A stretch of 64,000 nt of DNA from Dendrophyllia cribrosa (GCA_024195265.1 JAJLRJ010000004.1:39129030-39193029); one strand, 5' to 3'; shown: positions 1 to 12,126, counted from the first letter of the stretch. Made by a program: numbers and translations. Notes: generated by a model not told the origin, from the sequence alone.

Positions 1-309
1 ACATGGCTGCCATGGCCTTTGTCATTTGAGTCCCACGGGACTGAAGGTCACGTGAATGAAAACGCTCTATTGGCTATCATATGGAAACGTATTTTACTAA
101 TAACCATTTGTGTTTTATAAATATTACTATTCTATTATCATGGTAGTAACAGTGGCAATAAAAGGAAATGCTGTTAATCGTTTAGTGAAAAAAAACTTAA
201 TAGTCTTGTCCGCTCCACTCTGAATGAACTGCCCGACAAAATTTAGGACAATAGACCAGTTTCGAATTCGCTATGGTCGCTGAATGAAAGCATTGAAGGC
301 GCATGTTAA

Positions 310-458
310 CAGGGTTAGACTCGACCTGATGTAAAATATTCACAAATTCAGGCGAGAAGATGACCTGTTTAGAGCTCTGTCTTTTGTTTATTTTTCAAAT
401 TTCACGCACCTTCTGCCGGTATTTGTGAATATTTTACATCAGGTCGAGTCTAACCCTG
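310..458. mobile_element. Foldback MITE with ~38-bp inverted ends
   Basis: The left end CAGGGTTAGACTCGACCTGA returns as its reverse complement at the right end. The arms are about 38 bp and near identical, around a ~70-bp spacer. There is no coding capacity. No clear target-site duplication is visible, so the superfamily is not assigned. The element lies downstream of the DUF21/CBS gene. Confidence 0.75.
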
Positions 459-699
459 TATCAATGTGTCATTGGTGTTTGAATTCTGCGCTCGGTAATT
501 TTAAATACGAAAATGGCTTATTCAATTGGAGAACAATCACGTTATTAAGGGCAAACTATTTTGACTCACATATCAAATGGCTGTAAGATCAATCTAAACC
601 TACATATAGTTGCTTGATCGCGACAGTATTAAAAAAACGACAGCAAAAACACATTTTTAAAAGGGACTATGTAAAGAGGACGGACAAGCGAGTGGTAAG

Positions 700-1053
700 T
701 AGCCTGCGTAGCAGGCGTCGGGGAGAAGGGAACTGGGGAGAGAAGGAAAGGACGCCTGCAATAAAGACCCCCATTTGTTCATTTCTGCGGGCGCTGGCGG
801 CCGCAAATTCTGATTGGCTAATTCGCGCTGGGCGGTAAACAAAGTAAATTCCCGCGTGAAGTCAGCAATGCGTAAAAGCGCGTGCCAGTTTCTGATTGGT
901 GAACGTATTGACAGTTGACGTAATTCGATTACAAGGAATTCGGTGGGCGTAATGCGAATAGCCCGGTTCTTATAGCAGGCGTTCCTTCCCTTCTCCCCCT
1001 TTTCTTTTTCACGCCTCCTCTTCCCTCCCCGTTTACGCCTGCCACGCAGGCTA
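700..1053. mobile_element. Mutator-like MITE, TAGCCTG family (copy 1)
   Basis: The ends TAGCCTGCGTAGCAGGCGT and ACGCCTGCCACGCAGGCTA form an inverted repeat with purine-rich/pyrimidine-rich subterminal arms (GGGGAGAAGGG... against CCCTTCTCCCC). The flanks GTGGTAAG and GTAGTAAG look like a decayed 8-9-bp target-site duplication. The same ends occur at 15.8, 31.3, 45.1 and 52.0 kb, three of them with exact 9-bp duplications. The 9-bp duplication suggests a Mutator-like mechanism, which is inference because no transposase is present. Confidence 0.7.
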
Positions 1054-1527
1054 GTAGTAAGGGACGAACCATTAGACTTCTGAGGGGGGAGGGGAAGGGG
1101 AGAGGGTTGGACGATCTGGTCTGTGCTGGAATATTTTAACTTTGACTGTGTCGCTGCGGGACGTTTTTTGCTAAAAAAAAAAAAAGCCTAAAGTCGGTCT
1201 TTCGCAGTTGCAGGATATTGTTTTTCAAGAGAGCTGGCTTGTAGAATACTTTTTGGAAAATCACTCAATCCCCAACACCCCTCGGAAATCGAATGGTTCG
1301 CCCCTAAGTAAGTATAATTAAAAGTTCTCCGTGGAGTGAGCCAGTAGTGGTGAAGTGTCATTCGTCGTCGCCTGTCTTCTTGGCCTTTCCTCCTATAAAG
1401 AAAAAGAACCAAAACTTTCTTTCACTCCGAAGCTCAAAATTTATACCTTACCACTGTTAGGATACCGTGAACTTCCGAATAGTATAAGCACCAACCCCTT
1501 CCCGACCCCAAGAGGGCCAAGTTACTC

Positions 1528-1655
1528 CATGACAGGCATCACAAAGTGTCCTCATCTATAAAAGTTCACCATAACACACATAATTCTTTTACACATGAAG
1601 TAATATGAAAATTACAAACAACTCTGACAAATATGAAGTATTTGTAAAACAATAC
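1528..1655 (+). repeat. Dispersed repeat, empty-site counterpart of 30.55-30.87 kb
   Basis: This ~130-bp stretch (GCATCACAAAGTGTCCTC... through AATATGAAGTA) reappears at 30,551-30,870. There it is interrupted at the dinucleotide TA by a 176-bp element. Here the TA at 1,601-1,602 is uninterrupted, so this copy shows the pre-insertion state. The superfamily of the repeat is unknown. Confidence 0.65.
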
Positions 1656-2168
1656 CTGCGTGCAATCCCGGGCATTAGTGTCCCGACCCGGAATATCTCC
1701 TACCGAACCCCAATCCCCGAATCTCAGAAACAAAAATTCATCCGATAATAGCCCTCCCAAATACAAGCCCATTGTCCTACAAGTCTTTGATTACATCGTA
1801 TAAGCTACGTTTTCTTTTTTTCTTTTTCGTTTTTTTTTTAACAACCGGAGAACCTTTTCATAACATTAGAGAAAGCGTGCTTTCCATTTTTTATTTTCAC
1901 CAATTATATACCCAATTCATTTTGAAACGCAAAATTACCTTGGCTTATTTTTGAGGAGGGCTTATTTCCGGGGGGGAAGGCTTCGTGCCAGCGGTTTTTT
2001 TCGAGCTCTCATGTTTTTCATATAACAAGCCTCTTATGTCTCCGGCCCCCACTGCTCCATCAAAACGTGCCGTGAGAAAAACCTCTGTTAACATGGGTAC
2101 TCGAATTTAAGCCCCGAAAAATGTCCTTTTAAACCTCGGGCTTATTTTCTGAATGTTACGTATAAAAG

Positions 2169-3080
2169 TTAAAAACGCGGAAGCTTTACCTCTGAGTGAA
2201 AACCAGGGCTCATCGGGCCGCGTCCACCTCTAGGAGATTCAACTGATTTCATTCTCTTCAATTTGGCTCTGGCGAAAGAAACCTGTCTTTGCACATCGTA
2301 GCGAGCTCGAAGGATGTCTGCTTCATCCAAGATTTCTTCCTGAATCAACAATTCTAACACATCTTCCAGAGTTATAATACCAACAACACGCTGAAAACAC
2401 CAAACAATATTTGAGTCAACAAACAATTGACGAGCGACGAGGACCATGAGTCAAGTTCTGGAGCTGGAGTTAATCAAGTGACTCATTGGAGTGGTTTTCA
2501 ACTGAATGTCGAAAGTAATTTAGCGATTGCTTTGGTTTTGCATTGCTACGCTTTGTGATTGGCTAAAAAAATTTCGCGCCACTTTATCAACCAATCAGAA
2601 GTGAAACCAAAACCAATCGTGACTTACTCGCACGCGTTTTCCCGCGTTTGGCGCCGGCTACAGGTATTTGCTTCGTGTTCTGATTGGTTCATTAGATTGT
2701 TTACGACTGCTGTGATTGGTCAGAGTAATTACTTTGGTTTTGGTTTTACGACACTCGATTGAAAACCGCTATAAATTCCTAGAGATTTTATTTTTCACCT
2801 GTTACTCGTCACTTTTGCAAGAGCGGCTACACCAGCGATTTTTTGACCACGGATGCGACGTTTTCTAAGAGACAGTGTCCCGCCGAAATATTGAAATTTC
2901 CGCTTACCTAATTCCATGTTATATTGCCAAATGCCAACAAATATACGACTAAATTTAATAAAAATATTCTAGAGCAAAACAGTGCAAGTACAGTTCATCA
3001 AATTTGATTTCGTGACAGACCGTCCAGAAATCAAATCACCATTCTGGTTTTATAGCCGCTATTTTGTTAAGGACGTTCGT

Positions 3081-3115
<35 letters not shown>

Positions 3116-3385
3116 TGCAAACGTACTGTTACGCATACGTCATGCATCGTAGAGCACGGAGGTAAACAAACATGGCGTCGACTCAGTGTTTTATCCGACC
3201 TAGATGGTCGCTTTGAGAACTTCGCAGCGATTTTACTCTGTACGTGAGAAGTTACAAATATTTCGCCTTTTCTGCTCTCGTGCGACCAAAGTTTTGTTCG
3301 AATACTGATATGTTTTCTTTTTCAAGGCCTATTCTACCTCAAGGAACGACATCAGATGCAAAAGTTTACGTAATAGACTTAGTTG

Positions 3386-3416
<31 letters not shown>

Positions 3417-3613
3417 TTCCACTAAAGTAGCTTCTTGTATTGCTAATAGTTGTAATAGTTGTAAGTCTTTAAATGACGAAAGCTTCTTGAAACGCATGGT
3501 CTTCAATGCGCCTTATCTCGAAAACAAGCACGGTGACCCCCCATTTTTTTGGTCATTTTGGCTATAGTTGATCTCCACCTTACTGCATGGCAAGTTTAAA
3601 AAAATCTGTACGA

Positions 3614-3645
<32 letters not shown>

Positions 3646-6600
3646 TACATTTGTTTGCTTTCATCACTTTCGGCGATTATTTTACAATAACTGAAGTTAT
3701 TCTCGCATGCTGATTGGTCAATTTTTATCATCAATAAGAGTACAGACACATAAAATTGTAACTTATGCAAGATGTCATCCTGTCAATTTTTTAGCCAATG
3801 AAATTTCTTTATTGTTATCAGTTAGCCAATGAGAAAGCGAGAAAACTTATTGACAATGATTGCGTCAATTTGAATAAAACTCAGCAATTTGTTATGTTTA
3901 CCTTGCGTTCACTCTTCATTTCATCCCGTTTTTTACGATTTTGGCGTTTTTGTTATTGTAGAAAATTGTTAATTTTCTTCCTATTTCGAGACGATAAAGC
4001 AAGCTTGAAGCCTGAAAGCGTGATTCATACACGTTTGTAGCGTTGCCTGTTTATAAGGATAATGCCCTACTTAAACCTTACCGATTGCACCTGATTTCCT
4101 TCGCCTATTTCAGTCTTATACACAACACAGAGATGGCCTGAATTGAAAAAATACAACGTGTTCAGATTTCGTTTCCACCTCGATGTATAAAATAGGTACC
4201 AGCGAAATGTTGGGAAACCCATGAAATTTCTAGAGGGAAGAAAATGGGAAGGAAAGGGGGATGGTAACCTTAGCATCCGCGCTCAGAGGGAAGTAAAAGT
4301 ACTCCCAGTCACTTCAAGCTACGGAAACTGCCATGACACCGGATTGTCAAGGCTATGCTGGGCAAGGCTTGTAAAAGAAAGCTGTCTTCAATTGGAATTA
4401 ACCCTTTTGTCAGTTGGTTAGGTTGAACGACCTTTTCAGCCAACACTGAACTCCGTCGCGGAAACAACATCACCCAAAAACGGTTGTCAGTAAAAGTGTT
4501 TTATTGAAACACTTCAACCAACTTAACAAAATCTAGTTAAGGTTGGGACGGTCGGTCCCAATAGAACCTGACCCAAGTCTGCATTTCACATCAAACACAA
4601 CAAAAAACCTTTTCTTATGAACTACAACCTTAACAAGACGCTTACTTTTTCCAGTCTGAAACTTGTCCAGCAGCTCAAACAGGGGTTCAGTTGTCGATGA
4701 CTGGAGGAAAGAACCAGTTTTGTAAACGTCCTTAATTGGGATGTTATCGTCTGGGTCCAACATGATCAGTGACTTGACAAAGAGAACTCCAACAATATTT
4801 CCTCTGTCTCCCTTGTACACTGGAACACGCGAATGACCTTTTCTACTTATCTGCAGGCGTTAACAAGAAACAAGAATCCAAGAGTTTTAGCAAAAAACGG
4901 CAATTGGAAGCTACTCATGCCGTTTTCTGACCGCTGTTGAGGCCAATTGCAAGTAAACTATCCAAAACGTTGTTTGCAACATAAAAACTACACTTCCTTT
5001 CCCTCCTAGGGCAAGTATATCGATTTTTGGTAGCGGTCATGTGCAGAAGCAAACTTTCGACAGTTTTTGAACGAGAAAAAGCTTAATTAGCTTGACTTTT
5101 CTTCTTCTTCGTGTTACTCTCTGTTCTTTTTCCGTTGTTTTTTTTTCCCCTTGCTGTTGGTCTTTGACTAAACTTCAGTTAAGTAGTATAAAAGCTTCCC
5201 GGAAAACGCTGAAGAAGGTAAAAAATTTTAACAAGAAGTGGCAAGTGGTAGGAAGACCCGATTTTCCTTCGATTTTGCCAGTCAAATCTGATAGGTTTTT
5301 CGTGAGTAACTCTGGCCCAATTCACGAGATCTCTCTCATTTGAGCACTTTTTGAATGATTTCTTCCTTCTGCGTGAGTTAGTTATGAAAGAAATCTTTTG
5401 TCATAAAAAGGGATGGTGTCACAAATGGTACAAAAACCCTGTTTCCGTCACGGGCGGTGTCGGACGTTTAAGGTGTCAATGGGGTTAAATGAAGTCTTTA
5501 TTAGAGGTAGCAAAACATTTCAAGTGTGACAACAAATACATGGTTTTGTCAAAGTAGCAACTATGAGAGCTGTCTGTTTTAGTGAAGTCCTTTAGAGGTA
5601 GCAAAACATTCCAAGTGTGACAACAAGTACATGGTTTTGTCAAAGTAGCAACAATGAGAGCTGTCTGTTTTAGCAAATTTACCTGTTTCATTGTCTCGTG
5701 GTCAAGTTTTCCATCAATATCCAGCATATAAACTTTGTCCAGAGGTGTGTACTTATGTTGAACTGATTTATTTCTCATTTCTAGAGCTCCCTGCAGGCAC
5801 AAACATTAATAACGAGATACAGTTTAGAGCAGCGCTCCAAGCTGCGACCGTTTTGGTCGCCATGGCGAGTAGAAAAAAATAATGGCGACTAAAATTATCG
5901 CAAAGGTCGCCAATTTGGCGAGTCAGAACATCGTTTGATAGCGCAGCATTATAGAGCGGCCGCCATCTTGATTATTTGGCACAAAATGGTCAGCGGTTTT
6001 TAAAACCTTCATGTAATGCTACACAGTGTGTCACCAAATCCTTTTTTTTTAAACATTGGCAACCAACATTTTATATTTGGCGATCTTTTTATATCAAATG
6101 GTCGCCAGAAGGCGACTTAATAAAAACGGAGCTTGGAGCCCTGGTTTAGAGCAAGTTCACAAGCCATTCGATGAATTAAATGAAAGTAAAACATTCAGTG
6201 TTTTACAAAATGAATTTTAAAATACTTATTGTGCTGCCTTTGGGAGTTAAAGTGGTAATACATGCAATACAGTGCTTTCCATCAACAAGAAATATTTTCA
6301 TCATAAAAACAGATTTCTGAACTAGTTTTTGCACCTATCGAATGCATGATTTGCCATCCTTCATTCAAGAAACCCCCCTGCACAACTCAATGAATTTGTA
6401 ATAATAATTTATCAATATTAATAAAATAAGTAATTTACAGTATTAATAATGCTGGCAGTGGTAGTCTTTCAACAGCCAAACCTTTTCCACACACTTGCCA
6501 GTTTCATACTTGCTCCGCTTTCAAAACAAAAGGCTACTAACAGTCTACTGATGACTTTGTATGACAATAACATTTGAGACTAGCTATTTCACAAAAAGGT

Positions 6601-9600
6601 GTGCTTTTCTGACTCCTGGCTAAAGGTCAGTAGGTGCGTTAGCTACTTTGAAAGTCCAATATATGTTTCGAAGTTTGTTAAAAATGCTAAAAGATATAAT
6701 TTTAAGAGCTTCCCAAGACAAAAAGAGCAAGTATGTATCATCATACAAGACATTTTTTGTGAATTTATGTCAGTCATCATACTGACTTAGTAAAGGAAAT
6801 GCTGTGTACGTTAGTCATCCTATGAAATGTATACTTCAGGAGCTTTCAATTTAATAAGTTTACTACCTGAATAATCATGACTTCATCATCTCTAAGGGGA
6901 TCCTCATTTGCATCTGTTGACTCCTTGTGTAAATCTACAAGTTCTTTTAACTCTGAAACAAGACAGAAGTAGAACATGGAAGCTAAGTGAAACATTGTTG
7001 GGGACTGGGGGTGGGGAGCCAGGAGGATGGAGAGGGTTTGCGTGATAGGAAATGGGAAACTGGGAGAACAGAAGGTGGGGGTTGGGGGACAGAGGGGTAG
7101 GAAACTAGGAAACTGGGGGGTAGTTGGGGACACGGGGTGGGAAACAGGGAGCATGAAGGGGAACAGGGGTAGGAAACTGGGAGAATGGAGGAGGAACAGG
7201 GGTGGGAAACTGGGAGAATGGAGGGGGAACAGGGGTGGGAAACTGGGAGAATGGAGGGGGACAGGGGTGGGAAACTGGGAGAATGGAAGGGGAACAGAGG
7301 TGGGAAACTGGGAGAATGGAGGGGGGACAGGGGCAGGAAACTGGGAGAATGGAGGGGAAACAGGGGCAGGAAACTGGGAGAATGGAAGGGGAACAGGGGT
7401 GGGAAACTGGGAGAATGGAGGGGGAACAGGGGTGGGAAACTGGGAGAATGGAAGGGGAACAGGGGTGGGAAACTGGGAGAATGGAGGGGGAACAGGAGTG
7501 GAAAACTGGGAGAATGGAGGGGGAACAGGAGTGGAAAACTGGGAGAATGGAGGGGGGGGGGACAGGGGCAGGAAACTGGGAGAATGGAGGGGGAACAGGG
7601 GTGGGAAACTGGGAGAATGTAGGGGGGAACAGGGATGGGAAACTGGGAGAATGATGGAGGGGAACAGGGGTGGGAAACTGGGTGGAAGGGAAACAGGGGT
7701 GGGAAACTGGGAGTATGAGGAGTATCGGGTGGGAAACTGGGAGTATGGAGAGGGGGAGGGCAGCAACCAGGAAAATGGGGGGGGGGGAGAAACTGGAAGA
7801 AAATAACCATGATATTATTGTGAAATGGCAGGATAGGAGAAATAGGGAAAATATGCAATATTGTGTAGCATTTGGCAAAATCAAAAGTGGCAAATTTCTC
7901 AAAGCAAAAATGGGGTGATTATCTCTCGAATTTTCATCACCAATGCAGTGGTTTCATCAAAAGGCAGCAAAAGAAATGTTGATGTAAACCAATGCAGCTG
8001 TCTTCTTTGTCAATGCCTCATTTATTCATTCTGGCACTGTAATGACAGTGATGTCATGTGAGTATCTGTTTCATTGCACTAAAGGCTGTCAATATCACTT
8101 ATATATTCCCTGTATACATTTGGGAAATCTATAACCAGCTATATATGCTGCGAGAAATCAATAAACATCGATAGCAATCCATGTAATTAAGGAATTTTAG
8201 TTGTGATTGATTGGCCATTGATTGGCCAATACCTTGATCAATATCAATCAGCTGACAATTATCAATTGATATCGACTGATTTCCAACCATCAATTTCATC
8301 AATTGGTCAGACAAAGGTTACCTGCTCTTCTGAAGAACGTGGAATGTTCATGTCCCAGTAGGCAGTCAAGTAGCTTAGATATAGGCCACGCAACAACAAA
8401 CAGTAACACCATCAACACTTTCACAAGCCTGAAAAATGCAGTTACCACAAGATCAGCAAATTCTCCTCTACCATCTTCATATATTTGTTATCTATATTTT
8501 ACAAAATGAAATTTGGGATTATTCTTGAATTTAGACATTTTGCACTCTTAGGAGTTAAGACAAGTCATTTCCATACTATCACAAAAGGGTCTTGGATGTT
8601 CTGGGAAACCTCTCGTTTTGAGTTTTTTTTCTTTTTTTTTTTTTGATTCTGCTGGTTGTAAAAATTAATATTCAAGTTAAACTAAGAAAAAATATCAAGA
8701 CATTGCAGCCCTCTCAAAATGTGCGGTGGCTGGCGATTTTGCAGCCTACAGGCGATTAATTGCTGCTTAGTTCACACTAATTTCCCCCAGGACCCCTTTG
8801 CACTTGGTCCTTTCTCACCAGTTACTCTGTTGCCAGGTTACCCCAAGCATTTTGCTTTTCCATTATCCATTAATATACCTGGGTGGGCAGAGACAATGCA
8901 GAGCAAACTTTATTGTCTGAGGATACACAAGATAAGTGCAGAGAGCAGCTTTTAAACTGGTTACAACCTTTAGACTGAATGTTCAAGGCACTTTCAACTT
9001 GCTTGTAACAGGCTTCAAGTGAAACTTCAGTGCAGTGTGTTTCAATATCTGTAACTCGTAACACTACCACTATAAGCTATTTTATGGCATTTTCAACAAA
9101 GATGTTCATGAAAACTACTTACGGTGCCAATGTTGAACCAATTGCCAGACCATAACGGGTGCAAAGAGCTTGAGGAACAACTCTGGTAAAAAATAAATTC
9201 ATCATAATGAAAAGAAACACAATCAATTCTCCTGCCATGTGGACATTTTGAAACTGAAAACCCACTGTGAGTAACCACTAAGCATGTTATAACGAGCTCC
9301 TCTAGCTCTTTTAAGGCGCATTCACACGACAAACTGAAGTTGGCAAACTTGTGTTGCAATCTCAAGTTGGCGTGTGTAGACGTGACATCAGTTGGCTAAC
9401 ATGTTGGCAAATTGTTGGCAACAAATAGAAGTTACTATTCTCGCCAACTTTTTGAGTTGGCAATCTTGTATTTGATTGCTGCAACTACATTGTATGCAGC
9501 CTAGTTTCTCAGGGTTCTCTCATCCTCCCACAGGAAAAATGAATACCAAGAACAAGTTTGAGGTGTGTGGAAGTTCATGTGAAAACATGATCTATATGGA

Positions 9601-12126
9601 AGCCTTCTCCCCCTCGAGGGTTTACTTAGGGTGGTTACCATTTGCCAGAACTGGCCAGCCAGACCAGTCAGTTAATGTAAATAGAAGGAGGCTTTTTGAA
9701 AACCTGTTCCTACAAGTCCATCAAAAGCGTGCATAGTCTTTCCGAATTGACCATTTTGGCCAACCAGTTCTGACAAATAGTGTCATAATGTTTATAAAAT
9801 GAGCAGTCCAGCCGGCCAGTTCTGAAAGATGGTAAGTGCTTTCAGTTTATCAAATATCCTCAGACTTACTCTCCAAAAAATAGCACAGCAGTCACTGAAA
9901 CACAGATGGCAATAACAGGGCTTGATATCCTGTCCATGAAGATTGGCATGGACTCCACTGCTGCAGCATTTGCCAGCAAAAGGGTGACCAGGAGTAAGTG
10001 GTGTTTTTCTACCAATGGCAGGATTTTACTTGCATGTTTCTTCTCTAAAGGCTTCCCTCCTCTTACAAGAACTTTCAAACTCAAGATGTCTAATGACAGC
10101 AGGCCCATAGTCAGTCCAGACATTAAACCTACAAAGAAATTCATATAAAACATTGTTGCAGCCATCATCACATACATGCCAACTCTCCCAGATTATCCGG
10201 GAGTCTCCCGGATACGGAACGAATCTCCCAGTCTCCCGTACGGGTCACCAAATCTCCCGGATAAAAGCGACTTTGGATCTTTTCTCTAAAATAGGCTAAG
10301 ATTTTAACCAAAATTTTCCCAAAATCCCAAAAAAATGCGGTCTTTCATCATATCTTAACTTCACAAATGCTTTTTGGGCCTCAGGAATGCAGACAATGGT
10401 ACCTTTAGAGGGTAAAGTAAAAAAAAAATTTTTGGAACCCCTTTGATTCCCACGACTATGTCGCTTGATTCACGCTCAATTCACGCCTCGAGGGGGGGGG
10501 GGGGGGCTTAATGGTGGAATTTCACCCCCAGAAAAAACTCCCTATTTTTAATCTCCAGAGGTTGGCATCTCTGTCATCACAGAATATAAAAATATATACA
10601 AATACGGTTAAAGGACACTGTCGAAATAGGACAGCTAAACTTACAGCTGCTTTGACAAAACCCCATTTGAACTCTGCTTTCAAAAACTATTCCGGTAAGC
10701 GGCCAGCTCCAGTTGCAGACACTTTTCCTTCCTCCTGAGAGTGTCTGCTCATGGAAGCTTCAACTGTAAATAGCTCAGTGTGATTAGATATTTTTATTCA
10801 CTAACCAAATGGGGTCAATTGCTGACTGGGAGGAACTCCTTCACATGTACACTAGCAGTAAACTAAGCTTAAGGTCATTCCTTAGTATTGCATTGCGCAT
10901 CACGTACTGCGCATAATTTCTTGCGTCATCAGCGCGCACACAAGCGCGCACACAGTCCGAACCAAGAAGGTTTTCTTTGAGGATAAGTTGGCCAAATGAA
11001 TTAGAGATTGTTTTCTCCTAAACGAGCACGGTGACCCCTATTTTTTATTAATGTAATTTACTCGTTATAGGACTATAAAAAACATATTTTAAGCAGAAAA
11101 AAAGTTTAGTGGTAGAACTTCTATTAATTCTGTGTTAATCGCGTGAAACTCTGTATTTGGAGGCAATGAGGAGTATGTGGTGATGCTGAAGCGGTCCGAT
11201 TTCCTTGCAAAATTTGTTAGACCAGGCAATTTGAAATGACTTCGCTGAAAGAATGTTGTATAATCAAATAAATTAATGTTAAAATTTCAATAGTAATGAT
11301 AGTTTCTGCAGGTAATAACAATCCCTTTCTCGACGTTTGAGTTTTGAACATTCCTTGCGCAATTATAAAAAGTCGCTATAAATAACGGGAGTACAGTGTG
11401 AAAAAACAAGCACGGTGACTCCCTCTTTTTATTGCATTTTTTGAATGTTCTAAGCATGGTTATCAATCTTACCAAGTTTGAAAAAACGTTCAGTGTAAGA
11501 TCCTTGTCGAGGGAATTACCTTAAATTAATTATTCAAAACCTCTAAATGTATACCAGCAACCAGATTGTCATGAAAAGTTTTTCTTACTTTGTATACTAA
11601 AGACCATATTAAACGCATTTCTGAGTTTATAATATTTCTACAGACAGCCAGACTCATTGATTGGGAAAGTAAGGAATTTTAGTTTTCAAAAATACAAGAG
11701 AAACTCCTTCACATTTACAGGAGGAACTCCTTTACTTGTACACAAGCAGTAAACTAAGCTTAAATTTAGCTTAATTATTTAAAAGCTCCGTCCTTGCCAG
11801 CCACCAGATTGTATTTTATTTTAGAGTTTTTCTTTCTTCGTATAATTGAGACCATATTTTAACGCATTTCTGAGTTTGTAGGATTCCTACAATCTCATAG
11901 TTTGGGGGAGGGGAAAGGCATTTTAGTGTTCAAAAAATGCAGTAAAATCACGCATCTCTACACATTATAAGTCTTACACACCTGCAAACAGCACCAAGAA
12001 CACATAAACACCAAGGTATACCCAAAACATCGTGTCGTTATGGTTAAGCGCTTCTTCGTGAGGGTCATATCGACTTCCATTGCACATCAGAGAGTTCTCG
12101 ACCCCCTTTATACAAACAAGACTCAT
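2169..12126 (-). CDS. DUF21 + CBS-pair membrane protein (CNNM/MAM3-like), 9 exons
   Basis: This is a predicted CNNM/MAM3-type divalent-metal membrane protein. I built it from nine exons with GT/AG borders and matching phases: 12126-11982, 10128-9870, 9182-9123, 8428-8322, 6952-6867, 5790-5683, 4850-4646, 4137-4082 and 2390-2190 (or to the in-frame stop at 2169). It has about 409-415 residues. The start is MSLVCIKGVENSLMC. The DUF21 transmembrane block (about residues 30-175) contains AGLMSGLTMGLLSLD, HHLLLVTLLLANA and LFFGEVVPQALCTRYG. GHEHSTFFRRAELKELVDLH follows. The CBS pair (about 215-370) includes GHSRVPVYKG, NIVGVLFVKSLI and VVGIITLEDVLELLIQEEI. The wording matches the plant/fungal DUF21 branch more closely than vertebrate CNNM1-4. 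The transport role is family knowledge. The 3' end is uncertain: either the frame runs past 2190 to the stop, or a further exon lies to the left. Confidence 0.85.
2500..2765 (+). repeat. CCAAT-rich dispersed repeat (copy 1 of 3)
   Basis: The stretch contains repeated ATTGGTT/AACCAATCA motifs, ACGCGTTTTCCCGCG and TTTGGTTTTGGTTTTAC. It recurs inverted near 17.4-17.6 kb and in degenerate form near 33.3-33.55 kb. There is no coding capacity. It could be the end of a larger transposon or a mobile promoter-like segment. Confidence 0.5.
3067..3642. mobile_element. TTAA-flanked non-autonomous DNA transposon
   Basis: The element is bounded by TTAA at 3,067-3,070 and 3,639-3,642. Its inverted ends are GGACGTTCGTGCCC and GGGCGCGAACGTCC. 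It is about 576 bp with no long open frame. The interior contains GCACGGTGACC, a motif also found inside the TTAA element at 10.9-11.5 kb. TTAA target choice is known for piggyBac and Kolobok transposons, and I cannot tell which applies. Confidence 0.7.
5491..5673. repeat. Two-copy ~92-bp tandem duplication
   Basis: GAAGTC..AGAGGTAGCAAAACATT to GAGAGCTGTCTGTTTTAG occurs twice in direct tandem with a few substitutions. It lies just inside the intron after exon 6 (5790-5683) of the DUF21/CBS gene. It does not include the exon. Confidence 0.85.
5830..6143. mobile_element. hAT-type MITE with exact 8-bp target duplication
   Basis: The ends CAGCGCTCCAAGCT and AGCTTGGAGCCCTG form an inverted repeat that starts with CAG and ends with CTG. 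Both sides are flanked by the same 8 bases, GTTTAGAG (5,822-5,829 and 6,144-6,151). An 8-bp duplication with CAG..CTG ends is typical of hAT transposons. The 314-bp element has no transposase. It lies in intron 5 of the DUF21/CBS gene. Confidence 0.85.
7140..7745. repeat. 33-bp G-rich minisatellite
   Basis: About 18 copies of a roughly 33-bp unit (core GGTGGGAAACTGGGAGAATGGA plus GGGGGAACAG) lie in intron 4 of the DUF21/CBS gene. The unit length is a multiple of three, so several frames on both strands stay open for 145-306 codons. These are not taken as genes. The plus strand is strongly G-rich and could form G-quadruplexes (inference). Confidence 0.95.
8785..8955 (-). repeat. SINE 3' fragment
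   Basis: On the minus strand the sequence GACAATAAAGTTTGCTC, CATTGTCTCTGCCCACCCAGG and TATTAATGG.. matches the 3' half of the tRNA-derived SINE at 38.9-39.2 and 52.2-52.4 kb. The tRNA-like head is missing. Confidence 0.55.
10177..10567. mobile_element. Inverted-ended element with TGCCAACTCTCC ends
   Basis: TGCCAACTCTCCCAGATT at the left and AATCTCCAGAGGTTGGCA at the right form imperfect inverted ends of a ~390-bp element. Its interior is rich in CTCCCGG repeats. It sits in intron 1 of the DUF21/CBS gene, 49 bases from exon 2. No clear target duplication is seen, so the class is unknown. Confidence 0.5.
10869..11524. mobile_element. TTAA-flanked element with paralogous empty site
   Basis: The element is bounded by TTAA (10,869-10,872 and 11,521-11,524), with imperfect inverted ends GGTCATTCC and GGGAATTACC. 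It interrupts the first unit of a local duplication. The second unit (11,722 onward) reads AACTAAGCTTAAATTTAG without the insert. It shares the internal GCACGGTGAC motif with the element at 3.07-3.64 kb. There is no coding capacity. Confidence 0.75.
11700..11905. repeat. Second unit of an intron-1 tandem duplication
   Basis: GGAGGAACTCCTTTACTTGTACACAAGCAG... and ACCAGATTGTATTTTA...GACCATATTTTAACGCATTTCTGAGTTT repeat, with divergence, the pieces at 10,829-10,872 and 11,560-11,640. Those two pieces are now separated by the TTAA element. The unit lies in intron 1 of the DUF21/CBS gene. Confidence 0.7.

Noticed and set aside
1566..1772. Possible last exon of the DUF21/CBS gene (..GDWGSVGDIPGRD..)
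   Set aside because: In the required phase 0 it meets a stop after 15 codons, and the sequence resembles no DUF21 C-terminus.
6846..7902. Open frames of 145-306 codons on both strands
   Set aside because: They follow the 33-bp minisatellite, whose unit is a multiple of three. Only the last ~29 codons of the longest minus-strand frame (6952-6867) are real, as exon 5 of the DUF21/CBS gene.
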